Positions 24,547 to 33,816 of a stretch of 64,000 nucleotides of DNA are shown in pieces. A model generated the notes under the pieces. That model was given only the letters and a program-made list of their open reading frames with translations, searched no databases and was not told the origin of the DNA. The stretch is from Methanoculleus horonobensis (GTDB lineage Archaea > Halobacteriota > Methanomicrobia > Methanomicrobiales > Methanoculleaceae), in NCBI RefSeq assembly GCF_001602375.1, contig NZ_BCNY01000015.1, positions 620,001 through 684,000 of the forward strand, in the 5' to 3' direction. Every line of letters begins with the position of its first letter. Position 1 is the first letter of the stretch. The position numbers and the translations under genes are program-made.

Positions 24547-27303
24547 ATGACCCCCTCCCTCTCCCCCGACGAGTCCCGGACGACGGCATGGCACGCCCTA
24601 CCGCCGGACGACGCAGCCGAGATGCTCGCCTCGCCGGAGGGGGGCCTTACGGATGAGGAGGTCGCCCGGCGGCGCGGGATCTTCGGGGAGAACGTCCTCC
24701 CACAGAAGCGCCCTCCGACGGTGTTTGAGGTCTTCCTTCGCCAGTTCACGAGCCCGCTCATCTACGTGCTCCTTGCAGCAGGGATCATCTCCATCCTCTT
24801 CGCCGACTTCACCGACGCGGTCTTCATCTTTATCGTCATCCTGATTAACGCCGTCATCGGGACGTTCCAGGAGGTGAAAGCGGAGCGGAGCGCAACGGCG
24901 CTACAGCAGATGCTCAAGATCCATGCACGGGTGCGGCGGGACGGCCGGGAGGCGACTGTCCCGGCGGAGGATCTGGTCCCCGGCGACCGCGTCGTTCTGG
25001 AGTCGGGCGACCGGGTTCCTGCCGACATCCGCATCGCGAGAGCGCAATCGCTCGCCGTCGACGAGTCCCTCCTGACCGGCGAGTCGCATGCGATTCAAAA
25101 GCGTCCGGATCCCCTCGATGCCTCGCTGCCCCTGGCCGACCGTCTGAATATGCTCTATGCCGGCAGCACTATCATGACCGGCCGCAGCATGGGAGTCGTG
25201 GTCGCGACCGGCCAGGACACCGAGATCGGGCAGATCGCCGAGACGGTCACGGCGTCCGAGATGGGCAAACCTCCGCTCGTCCTGCGCATGGAAGATTTCT
25301 CCAGAAAGATCAGCATCGCCGTCCTTGCCGCCACCGGGGTGCTTGCGTTCATCGTCCTCGGCCAGGGGGTGCCCCCACTCGAGGTCTTCTTCCTCGCCGT
25401 CGCGCTCGCCGTCTCGGCGATCCCCGAGGGCCTGCCGATCGCCCTGACCGTCGCGCTCTCGATCGCGACGTCACGGATGGCCGGGCGGAACGTCATCGTC
25501 CGGTTCCTCGCCGCCGTGGAGAGCCTCGGGAGCTGCACGCTGATCGCGAGCGACAAGACCGGCACCCTCACCGTGAACCAGCAGACCGCCCGGGTCGTCG
25601 CCCTGCCCACGGGCGAAATGTTCTCGGTCACCGGGGCCGGGTACGCGGGCGAGGGAGAGGTTGTCAGGGAGGAGGGGAGCCCCGTATCCGATCCCGCCCG
25701 CAGCCGGCTGGAGCATCTGGCCCGGGCCGCGACGATCAGCAACGAGGCCGGCCTGGAGCGGAACGACGAGGGGGACTGGACGCACCGGGGCGACGCGATC
25801 GACGTGGCGTTCCTCGCGCTCACCTACAAGCTGGGACTCGACCCCGCCGGTATCCGCGAGAGGGCACCTGCCGTCGCCGAGATCCCCTTCGAGTCCGAGC
25901 GCCGGTATGCTGCCGTCTGGTACCGGGAGGGGGAGGAGACCCTGGTGGCGGTCAAAGGGGCTGCGGAAACGGTCATTCCATCCTGCCGCACCATGGCCGG
26001 CGGGCCGGGCGGCAGCATGCCGCTCGACCCGGACACGGTGCAGGAGGACATCGACGCCCTCACCTCTCATGGCTACCGGGTGCTTGCCGTGGCTCACGGT
26101 CGTGCGGAGGGGGAGGTCTCTGCAGAGAACCCCACGCTCCCTCCCCTCGAACTCCTCGGCCTGGTCGGGTTCATCGACCCGATCCGGCCCGCCGTGCCCG
26201 ACGCCGTGCGGCGGTGCCGCGACGCCGGGGTCGACGTGGTGATGGTGACGGGGGATCACCCCGCAACGGCGCTCGCCATCGCACGGGAACTCGAGATCGC
26301 GGACTCTCCGGATCAGGTGATCACCGGCTCGGAACTGGGCGACGACGAGATCCCGACGTTCTCGGAGTTCGTCGACCGGGTGCAGGGCGCCCGGGTCTTT
26401 GCCCGGGTGACGCCGCTGCAGAAACTCCGGATCGTCGAGGCTTACCGGGAGAGCGGGGCCTACGTCGCGGTCACCGGGGACGGGGTCAACGACGCGCCGG
26501 CGCTCCGGAGCGCGAACATCGGGGTCGCGATGGGTTCCGGAACCGACGTCGCCAAGGATACGGCGTCGCTGATCGTCACCAACGACGACTTCGCCTCGAT
26601 CGTCGCCGGGATCGAGGAGGGTCGGTATGCCTACGAGAACGTCAGGAAGGTCGTCTATCTCCTGATCTCGACCGGGTTTGCGGAGGTTCTCCTCTTCATG
26701 CTCGCCCTTCTGGTAGGTCTCCCGCTGCCTCTCCTCGCGGTCCAGCTCCTCTGGCTGAACCTGGTGACGAACGGTATCCAGGACGTGGCGCTGGCGTTCG
26801 AGGGCGGAGACCCCCGCGTCATGAACCGGCCGCCGCGACGGCCGGAGGAGGGGATCTTCAACCGGCTGATGATCGAGGAGACGGTGATCTCGGGCACGGT
26901 CATCGCGCTGGTTGCGCTCGGAACCTGGCACTGGCTGATCTCAAATGGGTGGGACGAGTTCGCGGCCCGGAACCTGCTCGTCCTGCTGATGGTACTCTTC
27001 GAGAACTTCCATGCCTTCAACTGCCGGTCGGAGTACTTCTCCGCGTTCCGCATCCCCATCAGCCGCAACTACTTCCTGGTCGCCGGCGTCATTGCCGCTC
27101 AGGGCATCCACATCCTCGCGCTCTACGTCCCCTTCCTCCAGGACGTCCTCCAGCTGCAGCCCGTCTCCCTGGTCGAGTGGCTCGTACTGCTCGCCCTTGC
27201 CTCCTCGGTCGTGATCGTGATGGAGATCTTCAAGGCGGTCAGGAACCACCGGCCTCCGGTTCACCAGACTGGAACCGGGGTAGGGGAGATCCCCCACCGG
27301 TAG
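24547..27303 (+). CDS. P2-type (calcium-like) cation-transporting ATPase
   Basis: The 918-residue protein pumps a cation across the membrane with ATP. Cation-ATPase N-terminal domain (about 10-80, WHALPPDDAAEML), actuator motif LLTGESHAIQKR, M4 motif AIPEGLPIAL, phosphorylation site SDKTGTLTVNQQ, hinge VTGDGVNDAPALRSANIGVA and C-terminal M5-M10 (NLVTNGIQDVALAF in M6). PEGLP and the domain order fit P2A/PMCA-type pumps; the M6 site has Asn where SERCA has Asp, so calcium is likely but not certain. ATG 24547 is used; GTG 24469 would add 26 residues. The last 43 bases overlap the convergent beta-propeller gene. Confidence 0.93.
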   Translation: MTPSLSPDESRTTAWHALPPDDAAEMLASPEGGLTDEEVARRRGIFGENVLPQKRPPTVFEVFLRQFTSPLIYVLLAAGIISILFADFTDAVFIFIVILINAVIGTFQEVKAERSATALQQMLKIHARVRRDGREATVPAEDLVPGDRVVLESGDRVPADIRIARAQSLAVDESLLTGESHAIQKRPDPLDASLPLADRLNMLYAGSTIMTGRSMGVVVATGQDTEIGQIAETVTASEMGKPPLVLRMEDFSRKISIAVLAATGVLAFIVLGQGVPPLEVFFLAVALAVSAIPEGLPIALTVALSIATSRMAGRNVIVRFLAAVESLGSCTLIASDKTGTLTVNQQTARVVALPTGEMFSVTGAGYAGEGEVVREEGSPVSDPARSRLEHLARAATISNEAGLERNDEGDWTHRGDAIDVAFLALTYKLGLDPAGIRERAPAVAEIPFESERRYAAVWYREGEETLVAVKGAAETVIPSCRTMAGGPGGSMPLDPDTVQEDIDALTSHGYRVLAVAHGRAEGEVSAENPTLPPLELLGLVGFIDPIRPAVPDAVRRCRDAGVDVVMVTGDHPATALAIARELEIADSPDQVITGSELGDDEIPTFSEFVDRVQGARVFARVTPLQKLRIVEAYRESGAYVAVTGDGVNDAPALRSANIGVAMGSGTDVAKDTASLIVTNDDFASIVAGIEEGRYAYENVRKVVYLLISTGFAEVLLFMLALLVGLPLPLLAVQLLWLNLVTNGIQDVALAFEGGDPRVMNRPPRRPEEGIFNRLMIEETVISGTVIALVALGTWHWLISNGWDEFAARNLLVLLMVLFENFHAFNCRSEYFSAFRIPISRNYFLVAGVIAAQGIHILALYVPFLQDVLQLQPVSLVEWLVLLALASSVVIVMEIFKAVRNHRPPVHQTGTGVGEIPHR

Positions 27304-29186
27304 GGGAGGATGACCTCGTTCACCCGGCTGCCGTCGGCGAGTTCGGTCATGATGATGCTTCTATGCGAGACGGTGTAGAGGGTATCGTCCATGAAGAGCG
27401 ACCGCCGCACCGCATCGGGCGAGTCCCAGGTATAGGGGGATCCCTTCTCCGCGTGGGTGACCGTCCCGAGCAAGGTGAGCCCGTCTGCCGGTTTCACCGA
27501 GTAGACGTAAGCCCCCTGCCAGGTCGTGGTGCCGTAGGAGCCGGGGTACTTCGATTCAGGGTTCTCGACCCGCTTTATCTCGCTCACCGGGATGACGAGG
27601 AGGTTCTTCTCCTTCACGAAGAGGAAGGCCTTGTGGTCGCGGAGGGCCTCCGAGTCGGTTCCGGGCTCACCGATAACAACGGTATCGACTTCTCGCGGGT
27701 TATTCACGTCCGATACGTCGAAGAGCGCGATCTTGAGCCCCTCTACCGAGACGCCGCCCCAGGCGTTCTCGCCCGTCTCTTTGCCGATCCCGATGATGTG
27801 GTCGGCGTCATAGGGATGGAGGTAATCGGAGTAGCCGGGGATCTTGAGTTTCCCGAGGATGCCGGGGTGTTTCGGATCCGAGAGATCGATGACGAAGAGG
27901 GGGTCGACCCGCTTGAATGTCACGAGGTAGAGCCGGTCGCCGACGAACCGGGCGGCGTAGATACGTTCGTCCGGCGCGAGGTGTTCGAGCGTCCCGATCG
28001 TCTCCATCGCGGGGTTGAGGACGTAGACGTTGTTGTACTGGACCGACCCCTCACGTGTCCAGCCCTCGACGGTCGTCGCCACCCGGAGGTTCTCCCCGTA
28101 CTCGTCGAGCGAGAACTGGTTTAAGAGATGTCCGGGAACCCTGCCCATGGCCTGATAGTCGATCCGACCGTCATCGATCGCGAACCGGTGGACGATCGTC
28201 TGCTCCCGGCTGCCGGCGTAGTCGGGCATCGTTGCGGCGACCGGGCCGGAGTAGGCGGCCTCCATGTAGCGGTAGCCGATGTAGAGGTTCTTTTGCGACA
28301 CAAAGAGGGTGGTGTCGTAACCGAGGAGGAACGTCTCGGCGTCGGGTGTGCCCCTGTCGTTTCTGACGGAGAAGGCGCTTGCGGTGTAGAAGACGTAGTT
28401 CTGCAGCGGTGTCCCGGGGCGGTAGATGTCGGGCAGGATGGGCTCGCCGCCGTCCGTCCGCACCTCGGGGAGGGCGATCTCGTCCCGGATCCAGAGGGGT
28501 GCTTCCTGCGTGATGACGTAGACGTTCTCGCCGATCATCCGGGCGTTGTAGTAACTGCCGGTGAAGGTCTGCGTCCGGACCAGGTCGGGATCGCTCCGGT
28601 CGCCGATATCATAGATGTATGCGTGCGTCACCACCCGCTGGACGGGGATGGGCGCCACACTCCCTTTCACGGTGGTCATGCTCTCTTCCGTTCCGGAGGC
28701 AAAGACCACCAGACGGTCGCCGGCAAGGAAGAGCGCCGTCGGGATCCCTTCGATCCGGGTCTCGGATACGATCTTCGCATCCTCCGCCGGGAACGCTTCG
28801 AGGATCGCAAGCGACTCGCCCGATATGACGTAGATGTATCTTCCGTCGTTCTTCAGGAAGTCGGCCTCGTCCACGCCCTCTACCTGCACGTTCGTGGTTG
28901 AGTAGTCGCGCGCGGCCGTCGGGGCGGGCGGTGCGCTCGTCGGTGCAGGGGCGTCCATAGCGGTCTCCTGTCCGCCGGCTCCCGGCAGCCAGGAGTAGCC
29001 GTTACCGTGCTCCACTCCCTGCGCGTGTTCCTTTAAGAACGCCTCAACCTCGTCCTTCGACGAGAACTTCTGCAAATCCCCCTGTGTCTCGTTCCCGGCG
29101 TCCTCCGACGCGAGGGCGGTCCCGATGATCGCGGCGATCACCAGGCTCCCGAGGACGGCGACCAGCACCGGACTCCACTTCCACAT
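27261..29186 (-). CDS. Secreted beta-propeller domain protein
   Basis: The 641-residue protein starts with a signal/anchor segment, WSPVLVAVLGSLVIAAIIG (residues 3-21), then an acidic spacer and a Pro/Ala-rich linker. From about residue 90 it is a beta-propeller of the archaeal/bacterial Beta_propel family: STTNVQVEGVDEADFLKNDG, ILEAFPAEDAKIVSETRIEG, LFLAGDRLVVFAS, ERIYAARFVGDRLYLVTF and VIDLSDPKHPGILGKLKIPG are blade motifs. Its function outside the cell is unknown. It ends inside the convergent ATPase gene (43-bp tail overlap). Confidence 0.9.
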   Translation of the reverse strand: MWKWSPVLVAVLGSLVIAAIIGTALASEDAGNETQGDLQKFSSKDEVEAFLKEHAQGVEHGNGYSWLPGAGGQETAMDAPAPTSAPPAPTAARDYSTTNVQVEGVDEADFLKNDGRYIYVISGESLAILEAFPAEDAKIVSETRIEGIPTALFLAGDRLVVFASGTEESMTTVKGSVAPIPVQRVVTHAYIYDIGDRSDPDLVRTQTFTGSYYNARMIGENVYVITQEAPLWIRDEIALPEVRTDGGEPILPDIYRPGTPLQNYVFYTASAFSVRNDRGTPDAETFLLGYDTTLFVSQKNLYIGYRYMEAAYSGPVAATMPDYAGSREQTIVHRFAIDDGRIDYQAMGRVPGHLLNQFSLDEYGENLRVATTVEGWTREGSVQYNNVYVLNPAMETIGTLEHLAPDERIYAARFVGDRLYLVTFKRVDPLFVIDLSDPKHPGILGKLKIPGYSDYLHPYDADHIIGIGKETGENAWGGVSVEGLKIALFDVSDVNNPREVDTVVIGEPGTDSEALRDHKAFLFVKEKNLLVIPVSEIKRVENPESKYPGSYGTTTWQGAYVYSVKPADGLTLLGTVTHAEKGSPYTWDSPDAVRRSLFMDDTLYTVSHRSIIMTELADGSRVNEVILPYRWGISPTPVPVW

Positions 29187-29280
29187 ATCCGTTCACCTTC
29201 CGATAGAGGGAGATGCACGTGCCGACGCATCAGGTTTGCGTAACCTACGAATATTTTCGAAGTCTTCCGGAGCGGCTCTC

Positions 29281-30216
29281 TCACCCGGTCGGGATCGCCC
29301 CGAAGCTCCAGGCGATGTAGGCGGCGTAGGCGAGGAGCAGGAGGGCCGACCAACCCCGGACGACGGCAGGGCGGGCGAAGAGCAGGGGGAGGACCGCGAC
29401 CGAGATGAGGACGACGACCGCGATGTCGACAAGCGACCCGACGGTGGCCGGGGCGAGGAGAAGGCTTATCCCGAGGACCAGGAGGAGGTTGAAGATGTTG
29501 CTTCCGAGGATGTTGCCGATGGAGATGGAGCCCTCGTCTCTCATGGCGGCCACGACCGAGGTCGCGAGCTCCGGAAGCGACGTCCCGATGGCGACGACCG
29601 ATACGCCGATGACAAATGCGGGGATCCCGAACGCCTCTGCGAGCGTAACGGCCCCATCGACGACCAGCTGCGCCCCGACGATGACGGCGACGAGCCCGAG
29701 GCCGATGTAGAGGGCATCTGCCCACCCATGGGACTTGATCTCGACCTCCCCCTCCTCACGCCCTTCCCGCAGGAGAACGAAGAGGATTACGACGAAGAGG
29801 AGGAGGAAGACCGTTCCGGCGACGATGTCGAGCGTGCCTCTTACGGCAAAGAGAGCGAAGGCTGCCGTCGCGGCGAGCATCAGCATGGTGTGCCGGATGA
29901 GCGCGGAGCGCGACGTCCCGGAGGAGGCGATCATGGCCGGCCGTATGAAGGTGCAGAGGGCGAGAACGAGGGCGATGTTCGCGATGTTGCTCCCGATGAC
30001 GTTCCCGAGAGCGATGCCGGTGTTTCCCGTGGCTGCGGCGTTCGTGCTGACGACGAGCTCCGGAAGCGAGGTGCCGAACGCGATGATCGTGGACCCGATC
30101 AGGGCCGGGGAGATGCTGTACCGCAGCGCCAGGCCGCTTCCGCCGCCTACAAAGAGGTCGGCCCCTTTGACGAGAAGGGCTATGCCGATGGCGAGTATCA
30201 GAATGGTCACGATCAC
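29281..30216 (-). CDS. Na+/Ca2+ exchanger family (CaCA) membrane protein
   Basis: The 311-residue antiporter has ten or so spans in two inverted halves, each with the alpha-repeat signature: IAFGTSLPELVVSTNAAATG with NVIGSNIANI in the first, and VAIGTSLPELATSVVAAMRD with NILGSNIFNL in the second. It exchanges Ca2+ (or a similar ion) for Na+ or H+. The GTG at 30216 is chosen because the hydrophobic first span begins immediately afterwards; the frame is open for another 49 codons with no family match. It is divergent from the nitroreductase gene. Confidence 0.93.
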   Translation of the reverse strand: MIVTILILAIGIALLVKGADLFVGGGSGLALRYSISPALIGSTIIAFGTSLPELVVSTNAAATGNTGIALGNVIGSNIANIALVLALCTFIRPAMIASSGTSRSALIRHTMLMLAATAAFALFAVRGTLDIVAGTVFLLLFVVILFVLLREGREEGEVEIKSHGWADALYIGLGLVAVIVGAQLVVDGAVTLAEAFGIPAFVIGVSVVAIGTSLPELATSVVAAMRDEGSISIGNILGSNIFNLLLVLGISLLLAPATVGSLVDIAVVVLISVAVLPLLFARPAVVRGWSALLLLAYAAYIAWSFGAIPTG

Positions 30217-30333
30217 GGAGGTGCCTCGAAGTGGTATGTAGGTTGGACGGGGTCTGCTAATACGTTTCCGAATCCCGGCCCCGGAAAGGGTGCAGGGCAA
30301 AGGGTTATCCCTTTCCTGAACCACCGAACCGCC

Positions 30334-31095
30334 ATGCTCACCCCGGGAGCCAGGTTCCTGCACGGAGCGGGAAGAGAGTTCATGCAGAGGACAGAGTTCG
30401 GCAACCAGCCGCCGTCGGATCAGGTGCTCGGCCGCCCGCCCCCTCCTCTGGAGTTACCGTACACGAAAGCAGAGACGACCATCTCGCTGCCGGCGCCCGG
30501 CGATATCACCATCCCCGCCGTCGATCTCCGGGACGCAATCGAGCACCGGGAGAGCGTCAGGAACTACGCGCCGGAGCCGCTTACGCTTGCTGAGGCTGCG
30601 TTCCTCCTCTGGTGCACTCAGGGAGTCAAACGCGTCGTCGACGGGACGTTCACCATCCGCACCGTCCCGTCCGCGGGTGCACGGCACGCGTTCGAGACCT
30701 ACCTGCTGGTCAACCGGGTCGAGGGCCTGGCGCCCGGGCTCTACCGCTACCTCGCGGTGGAGCACCGCCTCGCCGAAGAGTCCCGTGACCCCGGCATCGC
30801 GCGGCAGGTGGCGGCGGGATGCCTGAACCAGCCGCACATCACCGAGAGCGCCGTCACCTTCCTCTGGACCGCTGTCCCCGACCGGATGACATGGCGATAT
30901 GGGGAGCGCGGTTACCGCTACCTCCATCTCGACGCCGGGCATGTCTGCCAGAACCTCTACCTCGCGGCATCGGGCACAGGGTGCGGGGTCTGCGCGATCG
31001 CTGCCTTCGACGACGCGGCGATGAACCGGCTTCTCGGCATCGACGGCGAACGCCAGTTCCTGATCTACCTCGCGACGGTCGGAAAGAAGCCGTGA
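30334..31095 (+). CDS. SagB-type nitroreductase family protein
   Basis: The 253-residue flavoprotein has DAIEHRESVRNYAPEPLTLA (FMN-phosphate Arg, Ser, Arg motif, about 65-84), AAFLLWCTQGVKR, TVPSAGARHAFETYLLVNRV and HLDAGHVCQNLYLAASGTGCG near the C-terminus, the order seen in SagB/ThcOx dehydrogenases. Its substrate is unknown, and no cyclodehydratase partner is nearby, so a role in peptide modification is not supported. It may share a transcript with the Cys-rich gene nine bases downstream. Confidence 0.9.
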   Translation: MLTPGARFLHGAGREFMQRTEFGNQPPSDQVLGRPPPPLELPYTKAETTISLPAPGDITIPAVDLRDAIEHRESVRNYAPEPLTLAEAAFLLWCTQGVKRVVDGTFTIRTVPSAGARHAFETYLLVNRVEGLAPGLYRYLAVEHRLAEESRDPGIARQVAAGCLNQPHITESAVTFLWTAVPDRMTWRYGERGYRYLHLDAGHVCQNLYLAASGTGCGVCAIAAFDDAAMNRLLGIDGERQFLIYLATVGKKP

Positions 31096-31103
31096 TCCGG
31101 CGG

Positions 31104-31898
31104 GTGCCAAAGGGCATATCCCTCCTACCGTCCAACACCAGAGGGAAGAAGTCCCGGCATTCGTGCCGGGCAAACAAACGGAGGCTGCCGGTTACGTTCA
31201 CGTTTGACGAACAGATTGCTGCCCTTGAGGCGGAACGGGAGAGGCTTCTCCTGTTCCCGGAAGACGAGTTCATCGAGATCATCCGCGAGGTGGGGTTCTC
31301 CTGCGACTGCTGCGGGCGGTGCTGCACCCGGGAGTTCAACGATCACGTCTTTCTGCTGGAGGAGGACACCGACAGCGTCCGCTCGCTCCTGCCGGACGCC
31401 GTCATCCCGGCGCCCGCGTTCGACGCCTGCGATCAGGAGGGACGGTTCTATGTGTCGGGCTATGCCCTCCGTACGAAACCGGACGGTTCCTGCATCTTCC
31501 TCTCCGACGGCAGGTGCAGCATCTACGACCGGCGATTCGCCATCTGCCGGGTCTACCCCTACATGCTCCACCGGGAGGCCGACGGGACGGGCCGCATCGA
31601 ATGGCGGCAGATCGGCGGTCTGAACAGACACGGGAGTTACAACAACCCGATCGACGATGCCGAGTGCGCCCGGATTGCACGGGAGACCCGGGCCTACGAG
31701 GCGGCGTTTCTCGAGCAGGAGATCCGGTTCCGGCAGGCTCTCCGCGATCTCTTCGCCCGGGAGGGCCTCCGCTACGTCCGGCGAACCTACGACCTCCTGA
31801 TGCGGGAGTTCAGGAAGGGCGCCGAGGTCGAGGTCCGGGTCTTCCACCGGGGCCAGTTTGAGCCGCACCGGATCACCTGCGACGTGTACGGGCAGTAA
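31104..31898 (+). CDS. YkgJ-like zinc/iron-chelating Cys-cluster protein
   Basis: The 264-residue protein contains the CxxCxxCC cluster SCDCCGRCCTREF and a later Cys pair with conserved aromatic/basic residues, GRCSIYDRRFAICRVYPYM, defining the YkgJ/Fe-S-cluster-like putative metal-binding family. The function is not known. The start is not certain: GTG 31104 is the first usable codon after the nitroreductase stop, but about 32 residues of low-similarity, basic leader precede the first clear helix, and the leader DNA holds the hairpin CCCGGCA-TTCG-TGCCGGG. Confidence 0.8.
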   Translation: MPKGISLLPSNTRGKKSRHSCRANKRRLPVTFTFDEQIAALEAERERLLLFPEDEFIEIIREVGFSCDCCGRCCTREFNDHVFLLEEDTDSVRSLLPDAVIPAPAFDACDQEGRFYVSGYALRTKPDGSCIFLSDGRCSIYDRRFAICRVYPYMLHREADGTGRIEWRQIGGLNRHGSYNNPIDDAECARIARETRAYEAAFLEQEIRFRQALRDLFAREGLRYVRRTYDLLMREFRKGAEVEVRVFHRGQFEPHRITCDVYGQ

Positions 31899-31965
31899 CG
31901 CTCCGACCGGTTTCGAGACCTTTCGCCCATACCCTTTTTCTGCTCCGCTCACTCCCGGGTGACCG

Positions 31966-33753
31966 ATGGAGACCGAGGTCCTCCTCACCCTGCTGGTGGT
32001 GGCCGCCGCTGCCGTCCTCTTCATAGCCGGCGCCGTCAGGGTCGACGTCGCCGCCGTGCTCGTGACCCTCGCGCTCGCGTGGCTCGGGCTCGTCACGCCG
32101 GCACAGGCCCTCTCCGGGTTTTCGAGCAGCGCGGTCATCGCGATGCTCTCGGTGATGGTGCTCGGCCGCGGGCTCGACCGGACCGGGGTGACGATCCGCA
32201 TCGCCCGCGCGATCGTCGGGTTTGCCGGGACCGGCGAGCGTCGTCTGACCGCCGCCGTCTCACTCGTCGCAGGTGGGCTCTCGGCATTCATGCAGAGCGT
32301 CGGGGCGACCGCCGTCTTCCTCCCCTCGCTTCTCCGGGTCTCGTCGCTTACGGGGGTCTCTGCGTCACGTTTTCTCCTGCCGGTCGGCTACGCCGCGACT
32401 CTTGGGGGCACCATCAGCATGGTGGGAGCGGGCACCCTCATCATCTTAAACGACCTTCTCCGGCAGCGGGGGTACGCGCCGTTCGAACTCTTTGCCGTCA
32501 CCCCTGTCGGCCTGCCGCTCCTGCTCGCCGGGATAGCCTTCTTTTATCTCTTCGGGGATCGGGTTCTCCCCCGGCACGAGAGACCCCGGCTGACTCCGCA
32601 GGAGGAACTGATCCAGACCTGGTGCCTCCCCTGCCAGATATTTTATCTGCGGATCCCGGCGGGAAGCCCGCTTGTCGGGATGACCCGGGAGGCGGCGCAC
32701 ATGATCTCGCGCTACAACCTTCACCTCATCTCCCTCGCCGAGCGGGACGAGGTCGTCTACACGCCCTGGCGGTATACCCGGTTCGCCGCCGGGCAGGAGC
32801 TCGGCATTCTCGGCGAGGCGGAGAACATCGCGCGATTCATGGACGATTTCGGGCTCGAGTGGATCCGGGCGGGGGAGAGCACCGCGAACGTCATGGCCGA
32901 CCCGAACGTGGGGTTTGCCGAGGTGATCGTCCGGCCGTATGCACCGATCGTCGGCAAGACGCTCCGTGACCTCGAGTTCCGGGTGACCTATGGTGTCGAG
33001 GTGCTGGTCATCCACACGGGGGAGAGTGAGCGGCGGGAGGATCTGGCCGATCTCCCCCTGCAGGCGGGGGATGCGATGGTTGTTCTGGGGCGGTGGAGAC
33101 GGCTCCGGGCGCTCGCCACGAACCGGAACTTCGTCATGGTAACCCCCATTGAGGGGCGGGCGGGGGTTCGGGAACGCGATGCGCCTGTCGCCGTCCTCTG
33201 CTTTGTTGCCGCCGTCGGCCTCACCTACACCGGGCTCTCGATCGCGACGAGCCTTCTTTCGGGGGTGCTCGCGATGATCCTCCTCCGGGTCATCCCGGTC
33301 GGGGAGGTCTACCGGGCCATCGACTGGCGGACGCTCACGATGATAGCCGGCCTCCTTCCGCTCGGCATCGCCATGGAGACAACCGGAACTGCCCGGTTCA
33401 TCGCCGACCAGGTGGCCGCCCTGGTCGCCGGGTACCCGACGCCCCTCATCCTCATCGCGGTTGCGCTTCTCGCGACCGCCTTCTCGCTCGTGATCTCGAA
33501 CATCGCCGCCACCGTCATCCTGGTTCCGCTCGCGCTCGTGATGGCGGGTTCGTTCGGGCTCGATCCCCGCGGCCTCGCGCTCCTCGTCGGGATATGCACC
33601 TCCAACTCCTTTCTCCTCCCGACGCATCCGGTGAACGCCCTCCTGATGGGGCCCGGGGGCTACCAGACCCGGGACTACATCGTACCCGGGAGCATCATGA
33701 CGGTCGTCTTCATCCTGATCACCGTCGGCATCGTCTCCCTCCTCTACTTCTGA
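31966..33753 (+). CDS. SLC13/DASS-type permease with RCK-C domains
   Basis: The 595-residue permease has an N-terminal hydrophobic half (spans from about 5 to 205; FSSSAVIAMLSVMVLGRGLDRTG, SAFMQSVGATAVFLPSLLRV), a cytosolic insert with two RCK-C/TrkA-C-like domains (about 210-380, LRIPAGSPLVGMTREAAHM and PYAPIVGKTLRDLEFR), and a second hydrophobic half (SNIAATVILVPLALVMAGS, TSNSFLLPTHPVNALLMGPG). This is the divalent anion/Na+ symporter layout, with sulfate or dicarboxylate as likely substrates. Confidence 0.9.
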   Translation: METEVLLTLLVVAAAAVLFIAGAVRVDVAAVLVTLALAWLGLVTPAQALSGFSSSAVIAMLSVMVLGRGLDRTGVTIRIARAIVGFAGTGERRLTAAVSLVAGGLSAFMQSVGATAVFLPSLLRVSSLTGVSASRFLLPVGYAATLGGTISMVGAGTLIILNDLLRQRGYAPFELFAVTPVGLPLLLAGIAFFYLFGDRVLPRHERPRLTPQEELIQTWCLPCQIFYLRIPAGSPLVGMTREAAHMISRYNLHLISLAERDEVVYTPWRYTRFAAGQELGILGEAENIARFMDDFGLEWIRAGESTANVMADPNVGFAEVIVRPYAPIVGKTLRDLEFRVTYGVEVLVIHTGESERREDLADLPLQAGDAMVVLGRWRRLRALATNRNFVMVTPIEGRAGVRERDAPVAVLCFVAAVGLTYTGLSIATSLLSGVLAMILLRVIPVGEVYRAIDWRTLTMIAGLLPLGIAMETTGTARFIADQVAALVAGYPTPLILIAVALLATAFSLVISNIAATVILVPLALVMAGSFGLDPRGLALLVGICTSNSFLLPTHPVNALLMGPGGYQTRDYIVPGSIMTVVFILITVGIVSLLYF

Positions 33754-33816
33754 TCTCTCACCTCTCCATGCCCGGGGTAAACCTTTATGGCGCTTTGCGG
33801 CGACCGGAGGCTCACC

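Noticed and set aside
30334-31095. Thiazole/oxazole peptide cluster around the SagB-like nitroreductase
   Set aside because: No YcaO or cyclodehydratase gene and no precursor peptide lie nearby; the SagB label describes only the flavoprotein family.
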